A DNA stretch of 21,881 nt. It comes from a virus. Position numbers and translations under genes: made by a program. The stretch's first letter is position 1, and every line of letters begins with the position of its first letter. Location of the stretch: positions 1-21,881 of the IMG/VR virus record IMGVR_UViG_3300036770_002232. One strand, written 5' to 3'. The notes beneath the pieces were generated by a model. That model was not told the DNA's origin and searched no databases. It saw only the letters and a list, made by a program, of their open reading frames with translations. Shown in pieces: positions 1 through 7,763 of the stretch.

Positions 1-315
1 TGGGAAATGTTTATCGAGGAATTGAAACCCGGTCGCCGCGACAAGGTGGCTCGTGCGCGTGCCATCCAAGGCCGCTTGCAGCAGGGCAAAGTGTTCTTCC
101 CGGCGGATGGGCATTTCACGGCTACTTTGATTGCGGAGATGCTGCGCTTTCCAAGCGGCGAGCACGACGACCAAGTGGACGCCTTGGCTTGGGTTGGGCA
201 CATGCTAGCTGTTTTTCATGGTTTAAAAGATCCAAAAGAACCACACAAAACGTCTTGGAAGGATAAGCTATTGGGCACGAAGAAGGACGGTAAAAGAAAC
301 CCGATGGCGTCATGA
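1..315 (+). CDS. terL: Terminase large subunit, C-terminal part (5' end outside window)
   Basis: Open reading frame from the first base, so the gene starts upstream; 104 residues are visible. The end of the large terminase carries the RNase-H-like nuclease that cuts concatemeric DNA during packaging. The stretch GEHDDQVDALAW (about residues 52-63 of the visible part) matches the conserved acidic motif near the end of TerL nucleases (HDDxxDA), where an Asp helps bind the catalytic metal. The last 40 residues are basic and lysine-rich, as is common for terminase tails. The stop overlaps the portal start by 4 bp (ATGA at 312-315), consistent with translational coupling and with the usual terL-portal order. 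The ATPase half cannot be judged because it lies outside the window. Confidence 0.88.
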   Translation, partial: WEMFIEELKPGRRDKVARARAIQGRLQQGKVFFPADGHFTATLIAEMLRFPSGEHDDQVDALAWVGHMLAVFHGLKDPKEPHKTSWKDKLLGTKKDGKRNPMAS

Positions 316-2489
316 AAACGGTTGAACGTGAAGCGCGCAAAGCCAAGATAGCCCCGACAACCGCGTCGGAGAACGCCATCGCGCGTGAGAATTTCAACCG
401 GTATGTCTCGTACCGGGACCGTGGTCATAAAGCCTTTATGGCGCGCGCAGATCTCTGCGACAAGTTCTTTCGCGGCGAGCAGTGGGACCCTGTTGTCAAG
501 CAGGACATCGAGGACGAAGGCCGCCCCGCCCTGACGCTTAACCTTGTCCTGCCAACGATCAACGCCATTCATTCCGAGAGTATGAAGCGCCGTGTTGACA
601 TCCGTTTCAAACCTACTCGCTTGCAAGGTGAAGACGCCTCGCTCGCGCTAACCAAGCTGTTTAAGATTGAATACAGTCGAAATAAATACAATTGGGTCGA
701 AAGCATGGTCATTTTGGACGGCCTCGTCCAATCTCGCGGTTTTTTTGACGTACGCATGGACTTTGATGAAAACGTCAACGGCGAGCTGTCCATTAAGTCC
801 CTAGATCCTATGGAAGTGCTCATTGATCCTGATGCTAAGGAGTACGACCCGAAGTCATGGAAGGATGTCATTGTTACCCGGTGGCTGTCCATTGACGACA
901 TCGAAGGCACTTATGGCAAGAAAAAGGCACAACAGCTTGAGTACTTAGCGTTCTCTGGCGCTGCGAACCTCATGGATTCGCTCGACTTTGACGACCCGAT
1001 GCAGAATACGTTTGGCGGCGAGTTCGACAGCCTGCGTATGACCCGCGAGATGCAGGAAGGCGACGAGCGCACCCTGCGCGCGGCTCGTATCATCGAGCGC
1101 CAGCACCGCAAACTGAAGCGCGTTGTTCACTTTGTAGACCCTAACACTGGCGACGCCAAGCCCGCCCCCGATGGTTGGAGCGACAAGAAGATTGAAGCAT
1201 TTGCGGCGAAGTTTGGCCTCGAAGTCATGGCCCGTGTGCGCCAGCAGATCAGGTGGACCGTTACTTGCGACCATATAGTCTTGCACGACGACTGGTCTCC
1301 TTACGATCACTTCACCGTAGTGCCGTATTTCCCGATTTTTCGCCGGGGCAAGCCTATCGGCGTGGTCGAGCACCTGCTTGGCCCGCAGGAGCAGCTTAAT
1401 AAAACCGAGAGCCAGCAGCTGCACATCGTTAACTCCACCGCCAACGGTGGCTGGCTTGTTGAAGCCGAGTCGCTGGCTAACATGTCGGCGGACGATCTTG
1501 AAGAAAAAGGCGCGCAGACCGGCATCGTTATCGAGTATCGTCGCGGTACTACGGCGCCGCAGAAGATCCAAGCTAACAGCATCCCGACGGGCCTCGACCG
1601 CCTCTCTTCGCGCTCTGCGCAGTACATGCAGATGATCAGCGGCGTCAACAGCGCTATGCTGGGGTCCGAGCGCCAAGACGTCTCCGGTATTGCGCTGGAA
1701 AAGAAGATCGGCGGCGCCGAGCGGCTCATTGATGTGCCCATGGACACGCTGGAGTACACACGTTTCATCCTCGCGGAGGTCGCGCTGGCCATGATCCAGC
1801 GGTTCTACACCGACGAGCGCGTCTACTACATTACTGACGAAGATGACCCGGCTTCCATGCCGGAAGAGTTTGCGATTAACCAAGCGCAGCGCGGCACTAT
1901 CGTCAACGACATTACGCTTGGCAAGTACGGCGCGACGATTACGACTTCGCCGAGCCGCGACACGATGGATGACATTACTTTTGCCGAGCTGGCGAACCTG
2001 CGTAAGATCGGTGTCATGGTGCCCGACGACGAGATCGTCATGGTCTCCTCGCACCCACGCCGCCGCGAGCTGGCCAAGCGCATGCGTATGGATATGGGTA
2101 TCGACCAGACGCCGGAGCAACAGGAAGCCGCTGCTATCCAGAACGAGATCGCCATGCTGGAAGCCCAGAAACAGCTTCAGCTGCTCGACGCTCAGATCGC
2201 CAAGCTTACCGCCGACGCTCAGCTCTCCGCTGCCAAGGCCGGTGCAGCCGCAGCAGCTCCAGACATGCAGCTTCAGACCCTTATGTCCGACCGCGAAATG
2301 CGCGAGAAAGAGATCGCACTTCGTGAGCGCCTTGCGCAAATGTCCAAGGATGCTAAGGACAAGGCGCTGGAAACCTCGTCAGCTACCAAGCTGTCGATCA
2401 CTATGCTTCAGAGCGCCGACAAACAGCGTGCTGATGACCTGAAAGACCGCCAAGCGGCGGCAAAAGAGCGAACTAAGGAGAAATCATGA
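312..2489 (+). CDS. Portal protein (P22-type)
   Basis: 725 residues, the size expected of P22-type portals and much longer than the 500-540 residues of T7-type connectors. Portals form the dodecameric ring at one capsid vertex through which DNA enters and leaves. Visible support: the N-terminal part has the aromatic RGEQWDP motif and a PALTLNLVLPTINAIHS-like segment typical of this family; the middle has the YPIFRRGKPIGVVEHLLGPQ region seen in P22-like portals; residues from about 600 to 725 form a long alanine/glutamine/lysine-rich helix, comparable to the C-terminal helical barrel of P22 portal. It lies directly after terL and before the scaffold, as expected. It is coupled at both ends (ATGA overlaps at 312 and 2486). 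Family assignment is by motif and size recognition, not by search. Confidence 0.87.
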   Translation: MKTVEREARKAKIAPTTASENAIARENFNRYVSYRDRGHKAFMARADLCDKFFRGEQWDPVVKQDIEDEGRPALTLNLVLPTINAIHSESMKRRVDIRFKPTRLQGEDASLALTKLFKIEYSRNKYNWVESMVILDGLVQSRGFFDVRMDFDENVNGELSIKSLDPMEVLIDPDAKEYDPKSWKDVIVTRWLSIDDIEGTYGKKKAQQLEYLAFSGAANLMDSLDFDDPMQNTFGGEFDSLRMTREMQEGDERTLRAARIIERQHRKLKRVVHFVDPNTGDAKPAPDGWSDKKIEAFAAKFGLEVMARVRQQIRWTVTCDHIVLHDDWSPYDHFTVVPYFPIFRRGKPIGVVEHLLGPQEQLNKTESQQLHIVNSTANGGWLVEAESLANMSADDLEEKGAQTGIVIEYRRGTTAPQKIQANSIPTGLDRLSSRSAQYMQMISGVNSAMLGSERQDVSGIALEKKIGGAERLIDVPMDTLEYTRFILAEVALAMIQRFYTDERVYYITDEDDPASMPEEFAINQAQRGTIVNDITLGKYGATITTSPSRDTMDDITFAELANLRKIGVMVPDDEIVMVSSHPRRRELAKRMRMDMGIDQTPEQQEAAAIQNEIAMLEAQKQLQLLDAQIAKLTADAQLSAAKAGAAAAAPDMQLQTLMSDREMREKEIALRERLAQMSKDAKDKALETSSATKLSITMLQSADKQRADDLKDRQAAAKERTKEKS

Positions 2490-3496
2490 GCGCTAAAGAT
2501 CCTAACGAAAAGAAGGTCGCTGACCTTACAGACTACATGCCCGACCCCGACGTTGAAGACGTCGAAGCCGTAGACCTGAATTTTGGTTTTGAGGAAGGCG
2601 AAGATGAAGAGGCCGTCCCTGCTCGCCGCCCAGATAAAAAAGCAAAGAACAAAGGAGCGAGCAAGGAAGATGAGGGCGATGAGAACGAAGGCGACGTTGA
2701 AGGCGACGAAGCTGGAGATGATAAAGACGGCGAGGGCGATGAGAAGGACGACGCCGAAGCTGGAAAGAAAGAAGCAAAAGAACCCAAAAAACCCCAAAAA
2801 CACATGGTCCCAAAGGAGCGACTAGACAAAGTTCTGGCGCGTAACCGGGAGCTTGAAGCTGAGCTTGCGCGAAAGAACATTGCCTCCAGCACCACTGAGA
2901 CTAAAGCCGGGAAAGAAGAAAAAGCGTTTGACTTTGACGCTGCCGAAGAAGCGTACCAAGACGCGATCCTCGAGGGCGACAAGGCCAAAGCAAAGCAGCT
3001 TAAGGCACAGATGCGTGACGCAGAACGCGCCGTGCTGAGGGCCGAGCTTGCCAAGGAGACCGGTAACGATTCCAAGCGAGACCGGGTTAACGACGCGATC
3101 TTGCAGGCTACGTCCGAAATCGAACGTAATTTCCCTGTGCTGGACTCCAACTCCAAAGAGTATAACAAGGAGATTGCCGACGAGATGGTCGAGACTTACA
3201 CGGGGCTTGTAGCCTCTGGTAAGGACCCGCTCGCCGCGCTTGAGAAAGCGCTTAAGATCACGGTCAAGATGCATGACCTCGTGGACGAGGACGCTGAAGA
3301 AGATCCCGCGCCAAAGAGGGATGTCAAGGACAAACTGGCTGCTGCTAAAAAGCAGCCACCTAAAATGCCTGCGTCCGAGCGCAGCAAGAAAAAAGACCTC
3401 GACCCAGAAGACGTTGATATTTTTTCGTTGACTGAAGAAGAGTTTGACGCGCTGCCCGAGGCGGTGCTCAGGAAGATTCGCGGCGACACTTTTTAG
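2486..3496 (+). CDS. Putative scaffolding protein
   Basis: 336 residues, very rich in Glu, Asp, Lys and Ala. The first ~105 residues are highly acidic and low in complexity. Residues about 112-130 (RLDKVLARNRELEAELARK) look like a coiled coil. The C-terminus ends in an acidic-then-basic element, SLTEEEFDALPEAVLRKIRG, like the short capsid-binding helix at the end of many scaffolds. Scaffolding proteins template procapsid assembly and then leave. Position between portal and major capsid gene supports the role. The start is supported by AAGGAG at 2475-2480, 5 bases upstream of the ATG, and by the 4-bp overlap with the portal gene. No serine-protease or Mu-I-type prohead protease signature is seen in it. 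The function rests on composition and context. Confidence 0.72.
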   Translation: MSAKDPNEKKVADLTDYMPDPDVEDVEAVDLNFGFEEGEDEEAVPARRPDKKAKNKGASKEDEGDENEGDVEGDEAGDDKDGEGDEKDDAEAGKKEAKEPKKPQKHMVPKERLDKVLARNRELEAELARKNIASSTTETKAGKEEKAFDFDAAEEAYQDAILEGDKAKAKQLKAQMRDAERAVLRAELAKETGNDSKRDRVNDAILQATSEIERNFPVLDSNSKEYNKEIADEMVETYTGLVASGKDPLAALEKALKITVKMHDLVDEDAEEDPAPKRDVKDKLAAAKKQPPKMPASERSKKKDLDPEDVDIFSLTEEEFDALPEAVLRKIRGDTF

Positions 3497-3518
3497 CCGC
3501 TCCTAACTATTTTTGACC

Positions 3519-3555
3519 AGCCCTCCAACTTTTTTGGTTGGGGGGCTTTTCTTTT
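3519..3555 (+). terminator. Rho-independent terminator after the scaffold gene
   Basis: An 11-bp stem pairs 3519-3529 (AGCCCTCCAAC) with 3537-3547 (GTTGGGGGGCT), with one G-U pair and a 7-base T-rich loop. It is followed by TTTTCTTTT. It lies 23 bases after the scaffold stop codon and would end or attenuate the terminase-portal-scaffold transcript. Confidence 0.85.
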
Positions 3556-3773
3556 ATTGTTAATCGTGTAATACATAAGGCTCGAATTTACCGATGCGAT
3601 AGTTCGGTACGTGTCTTGGCCCGTAAGCCATGTTTTCGCCCGGGGGGCGTTAAACCCCAGAGGTTCGCGGGCCTTACCGCGCAGTGCTTCGTCGTCCCAC
3701 GATACGGGCAAAACGGGCTTTAGTCGTCCCGAGCGAACACGACTGTCAACCACACTGCAAAAGGATGCCTACC
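3556..3773 (+). promoter_or_regulatory. Non-coding leader region upstream of the major capsid gene
   Basis: About 218 bases after the terminator without a convincing gene. It begins AT-rich (3549-3590) and becomes GC-rich. Possible RNA pairing: GGCCCG at 3618-3623 with CGGGCC at 3668-3673, enclosing a small hairpin CGCCC/GGGCG at 3637-3649. The octamer GTCGTCCC occurs twice, near 3690 and 3723. Because a terminator lies just upstream and the capsid gene needs strong expression, a promoter is expected here, but no clear sigma-70 -35/-10 pair was found. A promoter read by a phage polymerase cannot be excluded. The leader ends in AAAAGG just before the capsid start. Confidence 0.4.
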
Positions 3774-4934
3774 ATGGCTCAAACTAACTTTGCGGCGCTG
3801 ACGACAGAGCAACTGACGGCTTGGAGCCGTGACTTCTGGCGCCACGCACGAAACATGTCTTTTGTCTACCGGTTTGCCGGTTCGGGCTCTAACTCGTTGA
3901 TCCAGCGCGTTACGGACCTGACGAAAACTAAAAAAGGTACCCGCGCGATCATGACTCTGCTTGCTGATATGCAGACAGACGGTGTCACGGGCGACTACGA
4001 CCTCGAAGGCAACGAAGAGGCCCTGCGCTCCTACGACATCTCGATCACGATGGACCAGTTGCGTTTTGCGAACGTCAACAAAGGCCGTCTCGCTGAACAA
4101 AAATCCGTCGTTAACTTCCGTCAGGCTTCCAAAGAAGCAATCGGTTATGCTCTCGCAGACCGCATTGACCAGATGGGCTTCCTGACCCTGTCCGGCGTTT
4201 CCTACACCCTGAAAAACAACGGTGCGCTGCGTCCTGTCCTCGCGACCGGCCAGAACCTCAGCAACCTTGAGTTCGCTGCGGACGTCACCGCCCCAACGGG
4301 TGATCGTTTCCTCCGCTGGGATGCTACGGACGGCCTTGTTGCCGGTGATACGACTGCAGTTGTCGCTGCAGATAAGATCACCTACAAGACCATCGTGCAG
4401 CTCAAGTCGTACGCCAAAGACAACTACATCCGTGGTGTCCGTGGCAAAGGCGGCGACGAAATGTACCACATGTTTGTTACCCCGACCCAGATGTCGGACC
4501 TCAAGCTTGATTCCGACTTCCTCGCAAACGTCCGCAACGCGGGTGTTCGTGGCGAAAGCAACTCCCTGTTCGCTGGTTCGTCCAGCCTCATGGTGGATGG
4601 TGTCATGATCCACGAGTTCCGGCATGTCTTCAACACCTCCCGCGCGCTCACAGGCACGTCGGCTAACGCTGGTGCTGCTGGTTACAAGTGGGGTGCTAAC
4701 GCCAACATCGACGGTGCCCGCGCACTGTTCTGCGGCGCTCAGGCTCTTGCTCTGGCCGATATCGGTAACCCCGAGATGGTCGAAGACGAGTTTGACTACG
4801 GTAACCGCCCGGGTATCTCAATCGGTAAGATCTTTGGCCTCCGTAAGCCAAGGTTCATGTCCGATGTCAGTGGCTCTGTTCAAGACTTTGGTGTTATCGT
4901 CTGCGATACCGCCCAAGCGCTTGTGAACCCGTAA
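3774..4934 (+). CDS. Major capsid protein (phage_capsid_3 / DUF4043, N4-gp56-like)
   Basis: 386 residues from the chosen ATG at 3774 (MAQTNFAALT). AAGG at 3761-3764 is well spaced for this start; the upstream in-frame ATG at 3765 is too close to it, and the longer extension to 3684 is Cys/Arg-rich leader translation. The protein forms the icosahedral shell. Support: an N-terminal segment with RDFWRHARNMSFVYRF, then the family-typical run LEGNEEALRSYDI (around residue 78) and the following ITMDQLRFANVNKGRLAEQ, as in the N4-gp56-like/DUF4043 group with an HK97-like fold. It follows the scaffold gene. Strong isolation between two terminators fits a highly expressed gene. It has no obvious N-terminal pro-domain, so maturation cleavage is not indicated. 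Confidence 0.87.
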   Translation: MAQTNFAALTTEQLTAWSRDFWRHARNMSFVYRFAGSGSNSLIQRVTDLTKTKKGTRAIMTLLADMQTDGVTGDYDLEGNEEALRSYDISITMDQLRFANVNKGRLAEQKSVVNFRQASKEAIGYALADRIDQMGFLTLSGVSYTLKNNGALRPVLATGQNLSNLEFAADVTAPTGDRFLRWDATDGLVAGDTTAVVAADKITYKTIVQLKSYAKDNYIRGVRGKGGDEMYHMFVTPTQMSDLKLDSDFLANVRNAGVRGESNSLFAGSSSLMVDGVMIHEFRHVFNTSRALTGTSANAGAAGYKWGANANIDGARALFCGAQALALADIGNPEMVEDEFDYGNRPGISIGKIFGLRKPRFMSDVSGSVQDFGVIVCDTAQALVNP

Positions 4935-4939
4935 GGAGG
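4933..4939 (+). promoter_or_regulatory. Near-perfect Shine-Dalgarno for the 149-aa gene
   Basis: AAGGAGG overlaps the capsid stop codon (TAA 4932-4934) and lies 9 bases before the ATG at 4949. It is the strongest ribosome binding site in the window together with the one at 6666-6672, suggesting that the small downstream protein is made in large amounts. Confidence 0.75.
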
Positions 4940-4948
4940 TAACACACT

Positions 4949-5398
4949 ATGGCTACTTATACTTCTGATGTGGCCGCAATCGGCCAGTTCTTCGAAGGCC
5001 ACGGCGGCTACGTTCAGGTCCGTAAGGTCCGGTTCGTTGCCACCACCCCGCTCGCAGCCACTGACGTAATTCAGATGGTGCCGGTTCGCGCAGGCGAGCA
5101 GGTTGTTGGCGGGTATGTGATCTTTGGCGATCTCGACGCTAACGCATCTCCGACCGTGACCGTTGATGTCGGCGACGACCTCGACGTGGATCGGTACATC
5201 GATGGTTCGACCGTGCCGCAAACCGGCGGTGTCGTGCAGTTCGGAGCCGGTATTGCTACTACGGCAGCTGCTGGTCTCGCGTACAACCACGTTTACACCG
5301 CTGACAACACCATCGACATCACTATCGTTGGTGCGGTGGCCACGGCTGCAGCTGCAGGCGCGGTCATCACCATGGTCGCGCTCATCGTCGGATCGTAG
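4949..5398 (+). CDS. Small structural protein, possible capsid decoration protein
   Basis: 149 residues, compact, rich in Ala, Val, Thr and Gly, with alternating hydrophobic patterns suggesting a beta-sandwich (for example VQVRKVRFVATTPL near residues 23-36 and a hydrophobic Ala-rich C-terminus). No signal peptide. I do not recognise a named family with certainty. Its place immediately after the major capsid gene, inside the same terminator-bounded unit, with a near-perfect ribosome binding site, suggests a virion protein needed at high copy, such as a cement/decoration or head-fibre protein. Alternative: another abundant small head component. Confidence 0.6.
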   Translation: MATYTSDVAAIGQFFEGHGGYVQVRKVRFVATTPLAATDVIQMVPVRAGEQVVGGYVIFGDLDANASPTVTVDVGDDLDVDRYIDGSTVPQTGGVVQFGAGIATTAAAGLAYNHVYTADNTIDITIVGAVATAAAAGAVITMVALIVGS

Positions 5399-5430
5399 TG
5401 TCGTTTCGCTCTCGACACACTGATACGATC
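5391..5430 (+). other. Inverted repeat at the end of the decoration-like gene
   Basis: GATCGTA (5391-5397) pairs with TACGATC (5424-5430), and inside it GTGTCG (5398-5403) can pair with CGACAC (5413-5418), giving an interrupted stem-loop that spans the stop codon. It sits just before the terminator at 5439-5470. It could protect the 3' end of the capsid mRNA or assist termination. No T-run follows it directly. Confidence 0.45.
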
Positions 5431-5438
5431 TGCTAAGG

Positions 5439-5470
5439 TGTGGGCCGGTGTAACAACCGGCCCACATTTA
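5439..5470 (+). terminator. Rho-independent terminator after the capsid cassette
   Basis: A perfect 11-bp GC-rich stem pairs TGTGGGCCGGT (5439-5449) with ACCGGCCCACA (5456-5466), with a 6-base loop, followed by a short T-rich tail (TTTATAT). The tail is weaker than at 3547-3555, so partial read-through into the downstream connector and ejection genes is likely; no separate promoter is evident before 5484. Confidence 0.75.
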
Positions 5471-5483
5471 TATGGAGTGACGA

Positions 5484-5990
5484 ATGCCTCGTCTTTTTGC
5501 CCCCACAAGGATCACAGTAACTACTACTCACGGCGCTGGCATGACCATGCAGGCTGGCGAGTACCGCACCGTTGGCTCTGAGCTTTTTGCCGCCGCGTTG
5601 CAGCAAGGCGCCTACCCTGCTCCCGAAGAATTTACTCCTTCCGCAGCGCTGCAAGCTTCTGCAGTGCTTGAACCTTTGGCAGACGGCCCTACGCCTCCGG
5701 AACAGTTTGCAAAACCCGGTATTGAAAACGCCATGATTCTTGGCGACGAGCCCGAGGAAGAAGACCGTTACCCCCAAGGCGCAACTGTTGCTCCCGACAC
5801 AACTCCTCTTGAAGAACGCGTTACGGCGGCCATGATCCGTATTATTACCCGTAACGACCCAAAAGACTTTAACAACGACGGTGTTCCTAAAGCACGCGCG
5901 TTGACAGCTGAAATGGGCGGGGTCGCCGTCGTGGCAGAGCTTCGCGAGCGTCTTTGGGAACAGCTAATTAAGAAAGAGGTCGCTCTCTGA
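5484..5990 (+). CDS. Hypothetical phage head/neck protein, 168 aa
   Basis: 168 residues preceded by GGAG at 5474-5477 (6 bases before the ATG). The N-terminal ~45 residues are Thr/Ala-rich, the middle (about 50-110) is Pro/Glu-rich and probably flexible, and the C-terminal ~60 residues contain IITRNDPKDFNNDGVPKARA, an element that recurs in small phage head or neck proteins whose role I cannot name securely. The stop overlaps the next start by one base (TGATG at 5988-5992). By position between the capsid genes and the DUF6682-like adaptor it may be a head-completion or neck factor. That role is inference from context only. Confidence 0.6.
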   Translation: MPRLFAPTRITVTTTHGAGMTMQAGEYRTVGSELFAAALQQGAYPAPEEFTPSAALQASAVLEPLADGPTPPEQFAKPGIENAMILGDEPEEEDRYPQGATVAPDTTPLEERVTAAMIRIITRNDPKDFNNDGVPKARALTAEMGGVAVVAELRERLWEQLIKKEVAL

Positions 5991-6682
5991 TGGCCATCGC
6001 GGTTAACAGCATTGTGTCCGCCGTGCGCAAGATCCTGATGGATGAGGCTGGGATCCGCTGGACCACGGCTGAACTTACCGACTGGATCTCGCACGCGCAG
6101 CGCAATATTGTTAACCACAAACCCGACGCCACCGCTACAGCAGCATGCGTCCTCCTTGTGCCCGGCACGCGCCAGACGATTCCATCCGCTGCGCAGCGCC
6201 TTATCGAGGTGACACGCAACACGAACTCCGCAGGTACTGCACCGGGCCGCGCGATCAAGCTCGTAGACCGTATGGAGATCGATGCGTCTCACCCGCAGTG
6301 GCATTCGGTGAACGCACCGGGCGGAGCGCGGCATGCGAACGTCGTTAAGAACTACGCGTTCAGCGAGAACGATCCGCGAACATTTTACGTGTTCCCCGGC
6401 GTGCTGACCCCCAATACTGCGTACGTAGACATGGTGTACTCTGTTACTCCCGCAGACGCCGTAGCAGGTGCGAACCTCTCTGTGGCCGACTACTACGCCG
6501 AGGCCGTGACAGACTATGTATTGTACCGCGCCTACATGAAAGAGAGTGAGTACGGCGGTTCCGGCGAGCGCGTGCAGCTCCAGCTCCAGCTGTTCCTTGC
6601 TGCTATGGGGCTCGACATTAAGGTCGCAAAAACCAGCTCGCCTAATGCCAACCGGCTGGGCACTGAAGGAGGCCGTAAGTGA
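5990..6682 (+). CDS. DUF6682-like phage protein, probable head-tail adaptor
   Basis: 230 residues. Recognisable run of family features: an N-terminal helix pair with GIRWTTAELTDWISHAQRNI (residues ~21-40), then VLLVPGTRQTIPSAAQRLIE, the RAIKLVDR segment, and DPRTFYVFPGV followed by VDMVYSVTP. This series matches the DUF6682-type phage proteins found in head-tail connector regions of podovirus-like genomes. Such proteins are thought to sit under the portal ring. The gene overlaps the previous one by 1 bp and the next by 4 bp, so the three connector genes are likely translated as a coupled set. The biochemical role is inferred from location. Confidence 0.75.
   Translation: MAIAVNSIVSAVRKILMDEAGIRWTTAELTDWISHAQRNIVNHKPDATATAACVLLVPGTRQTIPSAAQRLIEVTRNTNSAGTAPGRAIKLVDRMEIDASHPQWHSVNAPGGARHANVVKNYAFSENDPRTFYVFPGVLTPNTAYVDMVYSVTPADAVAGANLSVADYYAEAVTDYVLYRAYMKESEYGGSGERVQLQLQLFLAAMGLDIKVAKTSSPNANRLGTEGGRK
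6666..6672 (+). promoter_or_regulatory. Shine-Dalgarno that fixes a GTG start at 6679
   Basis: AAGGAGG lies 6 bases before GTG at 6679, inside the 3' end of the preceding gene. The GTG overlaps the previous TGA stop (GTGA). Together these support the non-ATG start of the next gene. Confidence 0.7.
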
Positions 6683-7365
6683 GCCTGTCCCTTATCCTGC
6701 TTGAAGAATTCTACACCGACATCTACCCGACCGTACCGGGCTGCCCTGAGATGACAATCGAGAACGCGGTGCGGGCCGCAGCGCTGGGTTTCTGTGAAAA
6801 AACCGGAATTGTACAATACGACATGGACCCGATTACTGTTGTAAACGGGCAGCACGAGTACGACTTTGAGTCGCCCGACGAGATGATAGTGCACTCGATC
6901 CTCAATGCCAACTATGATGGCCACCCGCTTACTGTCCTGTCTTCGAAGCTTATCGAGCAAAGGTATCCGCGCCACCGCGAGTACAATGGCGCGCCCGAGG
7001 GTATCTTCCGTAAGGACGCCAGCACGTTCAAACTGTACCCAATTCCTGACACAACCAAAGTGAACTCGTTGTATATGACGGTCGTGGTCAAGCCCGCGCC
7101 GAACTCAGAGTATGTGCCCGAACTGCTGCTCAACGACCACAAGCAGGCTATCGTGGACGGCGCCCTTGCGCGCTTGCTCATGCTGCCCACGAAAGACTGG
7201 ACCAATGGCGCACTGGCCGGAGCCCACACGGCTGCGTTCTTAGGGGCCATTACTGAAGCCTCTCGCCGCGCTCGCCGGGGTGATGAAGGCGCTGCACCTA
7301 AAACTAAGTACGGCGGCATCAGTGGTAACAGCACTCGGCGCGGCTGGCGGAAAGGCTGGAGATGA
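6679..7365 (+). CDS. Second head-tail adaptor / tail-connector-like protein, 228 aa
   Basis: 228 residues starting with GTG, selected because of the strong AAGGAGG and the 4-bp overlap with the upstream stop. The order of helices and strands (LEEFYTDIYPTVPGCP at residues ~8-23, a predicted beta strand around HEYDFESPDEM, and FKLYPIPD near residue 117) resembles phage adaptor/gatekeeper proteins with a connector-like fold, such as the tail-tube-A class. The C-terminus (from ~190) is basic and glycine-rich and ends in RRGWRKGWR. It follows the DUF6682-like gene, so it probably attaches to the same interface. I cannot assign it to a specific named family with certainty. Confidence 0.62.
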   Translation: MSLSLILLEEFYTDIYPTVPGCPEMTIENAVRAAALGFCEKTGIVQYDMDPITVVNGQHEYDFESPDEMIVHSILNANYDGHPLTVLSSKLIEQRYPRHREYNGAPEGIFRKDASTFKLYPIPDTTKVNSLYMTVVVKPAPNSEYVPELLLNDHKQAIVDGALARLLMLPTKDWTNGALAGAHTAAFLGAITEASRRARRGDEGAAPKTKYGGISGNSTRRGWRKGWR

Positions 7366-7763
7366 CGCCAACCATAGTCCGTATCCGCGACCACTGGCCG
7401 TGGGTGTACCCTGTGCTGCAGGAGCTGATCGACAGCACTGGCGCTGGGATTATGCCGGAAGATGTGTTCCATTGGTGCGAAAGTGGCAAAGCTGTTTTTG
7501 TCCTTGCCGCTGAAGGTTTTGTGGTAGCTGCGCAGGATGAAGATCCTGTGACCGGTGCCAAGGAGCTGCTTATCTGGTTTGCTTACGCTAACCGAATAGG
7601 CGGTGATTGCGTAGCGCAGTATATGCCATACTTTATGGACCTTGCTAAAGAGCTGGGATGCCGGTATATTACGACGAAGACTGTGTTTGATCCCGTTGGG
7701 CATCACCTTGAAGAGCATGGGTGGGAACGCGGCCAAACAGAGTATAAGCTGGCGGTGCGCTGA
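7362..7763 (+). CDS. GNAT-fold-like protein, T7 gp13 / internal virion protein A position
   Basis: 133 residues. The C-terminal half has the order expected of a GNAT acetyltransferase fold: ELLIWFAYANR strand region, helix YMPYFMDLAKELGCRYIT, then VGHHLEEHGWERGQTEYKL, which resembles the terminal 'gwe...y' end of GNAT domains. A clear acetyl-CoA pyrophosphate loop (Q/RxxGxG/A) is not visible, so catalytic activity is doubtful. T7 gp13 is of nearly the same length and precedes the core proteins in the same order, which suggests an assembly role in the internal core. ATGA overlap with the upstream gene, and TGATG with the downstream one. Confidence 0.68.
   Translation: MTPTIVRIRDHWPWVYPVLQELIDSTGAGIMPEDVFHWCESGKAVFVLAAEGFVVAAQDEDPVTGAKELLIWFAYANRIGGDCVAQYMPYFMDLAKELGCRYITTKTVFDPVGHHLEEHGWERGQTEYKLAVR

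Noticed and set aside
945-2339. 464-residue open frame on the minus strand opposite the portal gene
   Set aside because: Antisense shadow of a GC-biased coding gene; His/Arg/Leu/Val-rich low-information composition, no ribosome binding site, and the portal is well supported.
3569-3580. TAATACATAAGG resembling the first bases of a T7 promoter
   Set aside because: Only the TAATAC core matches; the remaining consensus is missing and there is no second copy to support a phage promoter.
3538-3723. 61-residue forward open frame in the region before the capsid gene
   Set aside because: Begins inside the terminator stem, has no ribosome binding site and no recognisable features.
3684-3773. Upstream extension of the capsid reading frame (30 extra residues)
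   Set aside because: It has no ribosome binding site at its start, is Cys/Arg-rich unlike the capsid, and AAAAGG is correctly spaced for the ATG at 3774.
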